A model generated the notes under the pieces. It worked only from the letters and a program-made list of their open reading frames with translations, was not told the origin of the DNA and made no database searches. Positions 1 through 5,409 of a stretch of DNA of 11,305 nucleotides are shown here, in pieces (position 1 is the first letter of the stretch; each line of letters opens with the position of its first letter). The position numbers and the translations under genes are program-made. This DNA comes from Acidaminobacter sp. (GTDB taxonomy: Bacteria; Bacillota_A; Clostridia; Peptostreptococcales; Acidaminobacteraceae): positions 1-11,305 of the forward strand of contig WXFH01000025.1 of the NCBI GenBank assembly GCA_009881125.1, read 5' to 3'.

Positions 1-176
1 CATACATCCCTTTTATACCTTAATGGCGCTTTTTCACTCAAATTGGCAGACGGTATTTTGCTGAAAGCAAACTAAGTTGTACACAACCTAATCCACTTTC
101 TCCGACATGTGCTACCTAAAGACACACAATTTCACTCTCCATTGAATTTTCATGGGAAGCAAATTCTATTTCACCC

Positions 177-204
177 TTGAATTCTGTCGATATTCTGTTA
201 GAAT
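177..204 (+). promoter_or_regulatory. Predicted sigma-70-type promoter for the cobT riboswitch transcript
   Basis: A -35 box TTGAAT (177-182) and a -10 box TAGAAT (199-204) are separated by 16 bases. This places the start point near 211, about 16 bases before the first paired base of the cobalamin riboswitch. The position fits a transcript that begins just before the aptamer. The call rests on box similarity and context only. Confidence 0.55.
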
Positions 205-226
205 CATAGTAATTGAACACGAACGC

Positions 227-384
227 TCTTAGGTGCCCCACATTGGGGAGAATAGGGAAACCGGTGAAATCCCGGTACGGACCCACCACTGTATAGGACG
301 AGTCTTTCGCTGATCCACTGGCTTCTGCCGGGAAGGGGGCGATTTAAGATGCTTGAGTCCTTGAGTCAGGAGACCTGCCTAAGA
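227..384 (+). promoter_or_regulatory. Cobalamin (adenosylcobalamin-type) riboswitch aptamer
   Basis: The conserved cobalamin riboswitch core is readable in order: the AGGGAA-CCGGTGAAA stretch with CCGGTACGGACCC near 255-285, the CACCACTGTAT segment, the CACTGG-CTTCTGCCGGGAAGG segment, and finally the B12 box GAGTCAGGAGACCTGCC (363-379). The outer P1 helix is visible as TCTTAGG (227-233) pairing with CCTAAGA (378-384). It lies upstream of cobT with a terminator between them. By family knowledge, ligand binding should favour termination and lower cobT expression when cobalamin is plentiful. The exact class (AdoCbl versus other corrinoids) is not decided here. Confidence 0.95.
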
Positions 385-429
385 ACTAAAAGTCTTTCCT
401 GGGTAATGGAGAGCAGCGGAGATGACGGC

Positions 430-476
430 AAAGTCCCGACCACAATACTTTTTTTGTGGCGGGGCTTTATTTTTTT
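430..476 (+). terminator. Riboswitch-controlled intrinsic terminator ahead of cobT
   Basis: AAAGTCCCGACCACAA (430-445) pairs with TTGTGGCGGGGCTTT (454-468) through a stem with one bulged A and one T-G pair, followed by a run of T (470-476). It sits 45 bases after the aptamer and 30 bases before the cobT start codon. This is where an attenuation switch would be expected. I did not resolve the competing antiterminator helix. Confidence 0.88.
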
Positions 477-505
477 ACCAAAATTTGACTTGGAGGAGAT
501 TCAAA

Positions 506-1633
506 ATGACATCAGAACTCAACACAAACAAATTTCACGGGTTAGAAGCACTCAAAAACGCCAGTCCGGAAGCACTTGAAGCGGCATTAAAAGAACTCGC
601 AGGCGGCATCGATGCGCTGGATCAGAATGCGGCTGCCGGCATGCAGCAGCGCCTGGACTCCAAAATTAAACCTCTGAGAAGTCTTGGCGTCTTAGAAGAC
701 ATTGCCCAGCAAGTTGCAGGGATCATGCGCACCCCTAACCCAAAACTCAACAAAAAAGCTGTTCTCTTGATGGCAGGCGATCACGGCGTCGTCGTGGAAG
801 GCGTCAGCGCTGCACCTCAAGAAATCACAGCCCAAATGTTTTACAGTTACCTGAGAGGTGAAGCCGGCATCAACGTCCTGGCAAGGCACGGGGGCGCGGA
901 GGTCATCTGCACGGATATTGGCATTGTCTCCACTTTGGATCCCCCTGAGCTCATGGCCAACCGGGTCAAAAACGGCACGGACAACATTGCCCATGGACCA
1001 GCCATGACAAGAGAAGAAGCTATACGCGCGATTCTTACCGGCGCGCGAATCGCCTCAGAAGCCATTGATTCAGGTATCAACCTCCTGGCTACCGGCGAAG
1101 TCGGCATTGGAAACACAACGCCAAGCGCGGCGCTGATTTCCGTCTTCACCGGACACAGTGTCGAGGAAGTCACAGGCCGCGGTACCGGACTTAAGGACGA
1201 CGCCCTCAAGCATAAGGAAAGCATTATCCGCCAAGCGATCGAAGTCAACCAGCCTGACCCTGCTGATCCAATCGGTGTACTGTCCAAAGTTGGCGGCCTC
1301 GAAATTGCGGCGCTGACCGGTGCGATCCTGGAAGCTGCTTACCGTCATGTACCTATCATCCTGGACGGCATCATCTCCACCGCTGCAGCCCTGGCAGCCG
1401 CTCAAATCGCGCCTCTTGCGGCAGCGTATATGATCTCCTCCCACAACTCTGAGGAAAAAGGCCATGAGATTGGCCTCAAACAGCTTGGCATTAACTTCCG
1501 ACTCGATTTCCACATGAGACTGGGCGAAGGGACCGGCGCCGCTCTAATGTTCCCTATGGTTGAAGCCGCGCTGAAGATTGCGGATGAAATGGCGACTTTT
1601 AATGCTGCGGGTGTCACGACGGGAGATTTTTAA
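506..1633 (+). CDS. cobT: Nicotinate-nucleotide--dimethylbenzimidazole phosphoribosyltransferase
   Basis: CobT is a cytosolic enzyme that transfers phosphoribose from nicotinate mononucleotide to a lower-ligand base such as 5,6-dimethylbenzimidazole. The product is alpha-ribazole phosphate, used in the nucleotide-loop assembly of cobalamin. The 375-residue product shows the family motifs: AGDHGV with EGVSAAPQEIT (residues 90-108), GEVGIGNTTPSAAL (197-210, Glu198) and RLGEGTGAAL near the C-terminus (Glu341). Glu198 and Glu341 sit in the two motifs that hold the conserved glutamates of the family. It is slightly longer than the usual length of about 350. The start at 506 is chosen because GGAGGAG (492-498) lies 7 bases upstream. 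An in-frame ATG at 422 would begin before the terminator stem and is rejected. No other corrinoid gene is adjacent, so this is a single-gene riboswitch unit. Confidence 0.95.
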   Translation: MTSELNTNKFHGLEALKNASPEALEAALKELAGGIDALDQNAAAGMQQRLDSKIKPLRSLGVLEDIAQQVAGIMRTPNPKLNKKAVLLMAGDHGVVVEGVSAAPQEITAQMFYSYLRGEAGINVLARHGGAEVICTDIGIVSTLDPPELMANRVKNGTDNIAHGPAMTREEAIRAILTGARIASEAIDSGINLLATGEVGIGNTTPSAALISVFTGHSVEEVTGRGTGLKDDALKHKESIIRQAIEVNQPDPADPIGVLSKVGGLEIAALTGAILEAAYRHVPIILDGIISTAAALAAAQIAPLAAAYMISSHNSEEKGHEIGLKQLGINFRLDFHMRLGEGTGAALMFPMVEAALKIADEMATFNAAGVTTGDF

Positions 1634-1691
1634 TCTAAAAGGCCACTTCCGGGTTCTTTCCTGAGTAGCTCAGATGTGGTTTTGGATTGAA

Positions 1692-1702
1692 TGACCATCG
1701 GC
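1692..1702 (+). repeat. Dispersed 11-mer TGACCATCGGC, copy 1
   Basis: Exact copy of TGACCATCGGC, followed by TAAA. It lies 58 bases after the cobT stop and 20 bases before the terminator stem, so it would be in the 3' untranslated part of the cobT transcript. The 15-base string TGACCATCGGCTAAA is shared with copy 4. Confidence 0.85.
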
Positions 1703-1722
1703 TAAAAAACAAGCACTAAAAT

Positions 1723-1774
1723 AGCCAGGACAAAGACTCGCGTATTCAAGTCATTTGTCCTGGCTTAGTTTTTT
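1723..1774 (+). terminator. Strong intrinsic terminator between cobT and the convergent membrane gene
   Basis: AGCCAGGACAAA (1723-1734) pairs perfectly with TTTGTCCTGGCT (1754-1765). GACT (1735-1738) with AGTC (1749-1752) extends the stem past one bulge, and a T run follows (1769-1774). It terminates cobT. On the other strand the stem is followed by a shorter T tract, so it may also serve the convergent gene that ends at 1779. Confidence 0.88.
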
Positions 1775-1778
1775 GGGG

Positions 1779-2078
1779 TCAATCCTGCACAATCAGCATA
1801 AAGATGCCAAGCAATACCGCAAAACCTACCATGACCGAATAGTCCTTCTTCTTGATTATTGCGACAAGCCCCAATATCATGCCGGCTGTCGACATACCAA
1901 AAGCGCTGAGAATAAAAGTGTGGGCGACAAGCTCGTTGAACGAGCTTTGAGGCCAGGATGGACTTTTCAGATCAAACAGTGAATTAACCGCACCAATCAG
2001 CAAAAAGAAAGCGACTGAACAAATAACAGAGGCTTTCCCAATATTGGAATCCGGCAAGGCTTTAATCTTTTTAAACAT
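1779..2078 (-). CDS. Small hypothetical membrane protein, about three transmembrane segments
   Basis: I do not recognise a family. The 99-residue product has a short charged N-terminus (MFKKIKALPDSN), a hydrophobic segment (ASVICSVAFFLLIGAV), a polar loop, then two more hydrophobic stretches (TFILSAFGMSTAGMILGLVAII and SVMVGFAVLLGIFMLIV) split by a basic KKKDY turn. This fits a three-helix inner-membrane protein with no catalytic motif. ATG at 2078 is preferred because GGTGGG lies 6 bases upstream. ATG 2081 is too close to it, and TTG 2099 would lie upstream of that site. The gene is convergent with cobT and has its own predicted promoter. A 19-base dyad lies inside it (1929-1947). It could also be a degenerate member of a larger membrane family. 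Confidence 0.65.
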   Translation of the reverse strand: MFKKIKALPDSNIGKASVICSVAFFLLIGAVNSLFDLKSPSWPQSSFNELVAHTFILSAFGMSTAGMILGLVAIIKKKDYSVMVGFAVLLGIFMLIVQD

Positions 2079-2133
2079 CATTATCCCACCCCAGCCCAAC
2101 GTGAGAAACTAATCTGCTGCAGATCGTCGGCGC

Positions 2134-2162
2134 ATTTTATTTCTTATTTATACCCTTTACAA
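2134..2162 (-). promoter_or_regulatory. Predicted promoter for the small membrane protein gene
   Basis: On the minus strand a -35 box TTGTAA (2162-2157) and a -10 box TAAAAT (2139-2134) are exactly 17 bases apart. The start point would be near 2127, leaving a leader of about 50 bases. The call is by similarity to the consensus only. Confidence 0.5.
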
Positions 2163-2334
2163 CAGCCGTTCTCTCAATGGGTGGTCAATAAGATCCCTCC
2201 AAAAGAATTCGAATGTGAGAAGCATAGGCATTATCTTTATTGTTCGTTTAAAAAAACGTATACTTAAGAAAAAGCGCCATTTCAAACTGTGGTTTGTCAT
2301 TTTTCCCCGTTTTTCGCAATAAAGGAGGCCAAAT

Positions 2335-2919
2335 ATGACTGTGAACATTAACTTTCTCCTCTTCAACGGCTTCGAAACGCTGGACCTCTTTGGCCCGGTC
2401 GAAATCCTGGCGCACTTTGAGTCACATCAACTGCGTTATTTTTCCTTAACTGGCGGCCTGATCACAAGCACGCAGGGGGTCAGCATTATGACCGAACCCA
2501 TTGACGCCATGCCCCAGTCCGGGATTCTCGTCCTTCCGGGAGGCTTTGGCACACGTACCCTTGTCTATCATGACGCCTTTATAGCCGTTCTCAAACACTA
2601 TGCCGAACACTCCGAATACTGTCTCACCATCTGCACCGGCTCAGCGCTGCTGGCTAAAACAGGCCTTCTCGACGGCCGCAGAGCCACCTCCAACAAAAAA
2701 GCCTTTGACTGGGTGACCTCTGTCTCAAACGGCCCTCACTGGATCAGAAAAGCCAGGTGGACCGCAGACGGAAAATTCTACACCTCATCCGGTGTCTCCG
2801 CAGGCATGGACATGTCCCTGGGATTCATTTCAGATCTCTATGGCGCAGAAAAAGCAGTCACCATTGCCGAGGCCATTGAATACCGCTGGAACCGGGATCC
2901 GGATGATGATGCTTTTTAG
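2335..2919 (+). CDS. DJ-1/PfpI family protein (class I glutamine amidotransferase-like)
   Basis: A 194-residue single-domain protein. The N-terminal strand with FNGFETLDLFGPVEIL places Asp17 where the isonitrile hydratase-type branch carries a conserved acid. PGGFGTRTL is the loop before the elbow, and ICTGSALLAKTGLLDGRRAT carries the nucleophile-elbow cysteine, Cys100. The branch resembles InhA-like isonitrile hydratases and the amidotransferase domain of AraC/GlxA-type regulators, but no HTH domain follows, so it is a stand-alone enzyme. The substrate cannot be told from sequence; isonitrile hydration, glyoxalase-like activity and protein repair are all possible. The start is firm: AAAGGAGG (2321-2328) lies 6 bases upstream of the ATG. 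The gene appears monocistronic. Confidence 0.88.
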   Translation: MTVNINFLLFNGFETLDLFGPVEILAHFESHQLRYFSLTGGLITSTQGVSIMTEPIDAMPQSGILVLPGGFGTRTLVYHDAFIAVLKHYAEHSEYCLTICTGSALLAKTGLLDGRRATSNKKAFDWVTSVSNGPHWIRKARWTADGKFYTSSGVSAGMDMSLGFISDLYGAEKAVTIAEAIEYRWNRDPDDDAF

Positions 2920-2926
2920 TACGTTT

Positions 2927-2937
2927 GCCGATGGTCA
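2927..2937 (-). repeat. Dispersed 11-mer TGACCATCGGC, copy 2
   Basis: Exact copy read on the minus strand, starting 7 bases after the DJ-1/PfpI stop codon. The 16 bases GTGACCATCGGCAAAC are identical to copy 3, so the conservation goes beyond the 11-base core. Confidence 0.85.
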
Positions 2938-3011
2938 CACAACCCCCACCCCACCCAAAGATTCTTAAGTCTCAACTCCTCCACCACACCAAAATATGGA
3001 AGTCATTTATA

Positions 3012-3053
3012 TAAATAAACCCATTATCTTATGTTCAATAATGGGTAAATTTA
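3012..3053. repeat. Long imperfect palindrome in the DJ-1/subtilase gap
   Basis: ACCCATTAT (3019-3027) and ATAATGGGT (3038-3046) are perfect inverted arms around a 10-base loop. After a two-base A-A mismatch the pairing resumes as TAAAT (3012-3016) with ATTTA (3049-3053). There is no T run. It could be an operator or an RNA stem-loop. The 307-base gap from 2920 to 3226 contains repeat copy 2, this palindrome and the hairpin that follows; I see no gene in it. Confidence 0.6.
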
Positions 3054-3062
3054 AAGCATAGA

Positions 3063-3123
3063 CAATTTCCGCGTCCTCCGGGCTAAAGCTGATGCCAGAG
3101 GATGTGGAAATTGATTTTTTTTT
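3063..3123 (+). terminator. Terminator-like stem-loop with a nine-T run
   Basis: CAATTTCC (3063-3070) pairs with GGAAATTG (3106-3113) and TCCTC (3074-3078) with GAGGA (3098-3102), around a 19-base loop. A run of nine T follows (3115-3123). The polarity suits rightward transcription. It lies about 145 bases after the DJ-1/PfpI stop, which is far for its terminator. It may end that mRNA or an unannotated short transcript that includes the preceding palindrome. Confidence 0.6.
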
Positions 3124-3226
3124 GAGAATTAGTGACTTAATTGCTTCTAATATGGCGAAGTGTTTATGTTGGGCGATTTAACATTGCCCTTAGAGTCCGT
3201 TTATTAACTCGAACCACTTTTCTCCG

Positions 3227-5002
3227 CTACCTCTTAATAACATTGAAAGTGACTTGCGGATCAGGAGAAACTGAAGTTAGATCTCCAAATGATGCTGTGG
3301 CTTTTATGGTATAAATGCCAGTTGCAGCCCCTTTGGATACCTTATGGGTCACTGAAAATATTCCAAATTCGTTGGTCGTTCCTGCATAACGGTTTATTAG
3401 CGTTCCGTCTTTATTGAAAACCTCAATTGTAACACTTGCCCCAATGACAGATGTATTATTTTGATCCTCCACTTTTGCAGTAATGGCGAATAGATCATTC
3501 CATTTATAAGTGTGACCAGATTCCGGACTGATAATAGAGACATCTAGTGCATCAACAGTTGCAGTTGATTTAAATGTCGCATGAATTGTGTGATCTGAGG
3601 TTACATTGGAAAATTCATAGTTGTTGACAGCTTCAACAGGGTTATTATCAACAACAACATCCGCAACTTGATATCCAGGATCCGGAGTGATCATAAAACT
3701 CTGATTACTGCCTTCTGTGACATAAACTGTACCTAAAGGCGTAATGGTACCGTTAGAACCAGCTGTAGCATTAATGGAATACTTTGTCACAGGCGTAGCC
3801 ACAGCATCAACTGCCCGGTCCGCTCGGACGAGACCATTGCCTTGGTGTTCTGAAGGAAGCGATAAGTCCTCAGCTGTCGTCGTCAGGATCTGCCAGACGT
3901 CTCCGTTGCTCATCATTGGATCCGCAGCCCAAACCAGCGCCGCGGTCCCGGCTACGTGAGGAGACGCCATGGACGTGCCACTCCAGCCGTCTTCATACAG
4001 GCTGTCTGGAACGGTGCTCATAATGTTGACACCTGGAGCGATGAAATCAACATCTGGGCCTGTACTTGAAAAATAAGCACGCTCATCGCTGCTATCTGAA
4101 GCGGCTACGGCGATGACCGAATCATATTTAGCAGGATAGCCAACGGTATTGCCAGTGCCAGCATCATTTCCGGAGTTCCCGGCGGAAGCGACAATCAGGA
4201 TCCCATCGAGATAAGCATTTTTGCACGCGTTATTAAATGTAGACGAATAAAGACTGCTGCCAAGGCTCATATTAATAATGGAAATGTTGCCCTGATCACG
4301 AACCCACTGAATCCCCGCAATAATAGCGGACGTTGAACCGCTGCCATTGTCGCCCAGGACTTTTACTGCATAAAGACTAACCTCAGGTGCAACACCGACG
4401 ACACCAATATCGTTGTCCAGCGCCGCAATGGTCCCTGCGACATGAGTCCCATGGCCGTAAACGTCGTCATACAGATCATCGCTTCTCAGGGTCAGACCTC
4501 TGAGATAAAAGCGTTTGCCACCGACAACGTTAAGATCTTGATGGTCAACATCGATCCCAGTGTCCAGGACCGCGACACCTATGCCGGCGCCTTTATTCTT
4601 GACCTCCGGTGGTGTCCCCCAGGTTGGAAACGGATAACTTTCATCACCGAAAACCCGGTCAATCCCCCATGGTGTCGTCTGTTCAAGGGCATAAACCTCA
4701 GCATCCGGCTCAATGTAGTCAATCTTAGGATTCTTGCTGAGCGCCGCAGCTTGCTGTGGTGTCATTCGGGCGGCTATGACATCCACCAGATTGAATTCTG
4801 CATAGATTTCGCCGCCAAAAGCTCTTACCATTGCCCGGTTTTGAGCTCTCTCCGACATATTGTGAAAACCAATGAGGACATCAACTTTTTCGCTGGTGCC
4901 CAAGCCCAAACTCATGCTCGAACCCAGAAGCAGCATCAAAACAATAAGTAATGCAGTCACCTTACCTAAATTGCCATACACTATTTTTCTCATCCATCTC
5001 AT
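3227..5002 (-). CDS. Secreted subtilisin-like serine protease (S8 family) with C-terminal beta domains
   Basis: A 591-residue preproprotein. Residues 1 to about 35 form a signal peptide: basic MRWMRKIVYGNLGK, then a long Leu/Val core. Next comes an I9-type inhibitor propeptide (about 40-108, with the IDYIEPDAEVYAL end). The S8 catalytic domain has Asp147 (VLDTGIDVDH), His184 (YGHGTHVAGT), oxyanion-hole Asn276 (SAGNSG) and Ser344 (SGTSMASPHVAG), so the triad is complete. Residues 408-482 resemble a secreted-protein beta repeat (ATAGSNGTITP, TPDPGYQV). Residues 483-591 look like an Ig-like or alpha-2-macroglobulin MG2-like sandwich. No LPXTG or S-layer motif is seen, so release outside the cell is likely. 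The start is uncertain: the frame is open up to an ATG at 5128, but a TATAAT at 5093-5098 and the signal peptide favour ATG 5002 or 4993. Neither has a strong ribosome site. The gene is alone on its strand here. Confidence 0.92.
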   Translation of the reverse strand: MRWMRKIVYGNLGKVTALLIVLMLLLGSSMSLGLGTSEKVDVLIGFHNMSERAQNRAMVRAFGGEIYAEFNLVDVIAARMTPQQAAALSKNPKIDYIEPDAEVYALEQTTPWGIDRVFGDESYPFPTWGTPPEVKNKGAGIGVAVLDTGIDVDHQDLNVVGGKRFYLRGLTLRSDDLYDDVYGHGTHVAGTIAALDNDIGVVGVAPEVSLYAVKVLGDNGSGSTSAIIAGIQWVRDQGNISIINMSLGSSLYSSTFNNACKNAYLDGILIVASAGNSGNDAGTGNTVGYPAKYDSVIAVAASDSSDERAYFSSTGPDVDFIAPGVNIMSTVPDSLYEDGWSGTSMASPHVAGTAALVWAADPMMSNGDVWQILTTTAEDLSLPSEHQGNGLVRADRAVDAVATPVTKYSINATAGSNGTITPLGTVYVTEGSNQSFMITPDPGYQVADVVVDNNPVEAVNNYEFSNVTSDHTIHATFKSTATVDALDVSIISPESGHTYKWNDLFAITAKVEDQNNTSVIGASVTIEVFNKDGTLINRYAGTTNEFGIFSVTHKVSKGAATGIYTIKATASFGDLTSVSPDPQVTFNVIKR

Positions 5003-5092
5003 CTCTTTCAGGAGGATCCATCCGGCTAAAGTTTCATATTTGGAAGCCGCCGAGTTGTTCGTGACACGCTTTGTGGTTACCCAAACCACCTC

Positions 5093-5098
5093 ATTATA
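5093..5098 (-). promoter_or_regulatory. Possible -10 box for the subtilase gene
   Basis: A perfect TATAAT is read on the minus strand, about 90 bases before the preferred start codon. No good -35 box lies 16-18 bases further upstream, so this is weak. If it is used, the in-frame ATG at 5128 is not transcribed. A short stem, GTGGTT-TGGGT-AACCAC, follows in the leader. Confidence 0.3.
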
Positions 5099-5205
5099 AA
5101 TATACTTTCCAGAATATTTATACCCCATGTTGGAGTTGAATAACGTGAGACAGCATCATCTTCCGTGTCAGTGCAACAGGTTCCAGGGATGCCGCCTTAC
5201 CAAAC

Positions 5206-5234
5206 TGGACAAATTCACCATCTGAGTTTATAAT
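5206..5234 (+). promoter_or_regulatory. Near-consensus promoter reading into the DUF4914 gene
   Basis: TGGACA (5206-5211, five of six consensus bases) and a perfect TATAAT (5229-5234) are exactly 17 bases apart. The start point would be near 5241, giving a leader of about 170 bases. It lies in the 407-base non-coding stretch 5003-5409, which also holds the dyad at 5235, repeat copy 3 and the upstream region of the subtilase gene. Confidence 0.7.
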
Positions 5235-5252
5235 TATCAGAAATATCTGATA
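5235..5252. promoter_or_regulatory. Operator-like dyad over the predicted transcription start
   Basis: TATCAGA (5235-5241) and TCTGATA (5246-5252) are perfect inverted arms around AATA. The dyad abuts the -10 box and covers the predicted start point. That is a classic place for a repressor to bind, and it suggests that expression of the DUF4914 gene is regulated. No regulator gene is visible nearby. Confidence 0.5.
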
Positions 5253-5296
5253 CTTTTCGAATCATCACATTTCGGTTGTGATTGGGGTGTTTAGGG

Positions 5297-5307
5297 TGAC
5301 CATCGGC
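5297..5307 (+). repeat. Dispersed 11-mer TGACCATCGGC, copy 3
   Basis: Exact copy in the predicted leader of the DUF4914 gene, ending 102 bases before its start codon. GTGACCATCGGCAAAC is shared with copy 2. Confidence 0.85.
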
Positions 5308-5409
5308 AAACACAAGTTTTTAAGAGGTACTTAGCCAACATCCCGCTCCAGCAAAAAAAGTGACAGCATTTGAATCCGTGTGGACGGACTCAGAGAGGGG
5401 GCGCATCTG

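Noticed and set aside
1..16. A possible leftward start codon at bases 7-5 or 3-1 preceded by AAAAGGG
   Set aside because: Only one or two codons would lie inside the window, so it cannot be tested.
422..505. An N-terminal extension of CobT starting at ATG 422
   Set aside because: It would cross the attenuator stem and T run, has no good ribosome site and is not CobT-like. ATG 506 has GGAGGAG at proper spacing.
349..579. A 76-codon plus-strand frame
   Set aside because: It overlaps the riboswitch, the terminator and the start of cobT in another frame.
2157..2366. A 69-codon minus-strand frame
   Set aside because: It covers the intergenic region and the first codons of the DJ-1/PfpI gene. 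Its composition is random-looking and there is no ribosome site.
4537..4547. Near match to the 11-mer (GATGGTCA) inside the subtilase gene
   Set aside because: Only the inner eight bases agree, and it is within ordinary coding sequence, so it is not counted as a copy.
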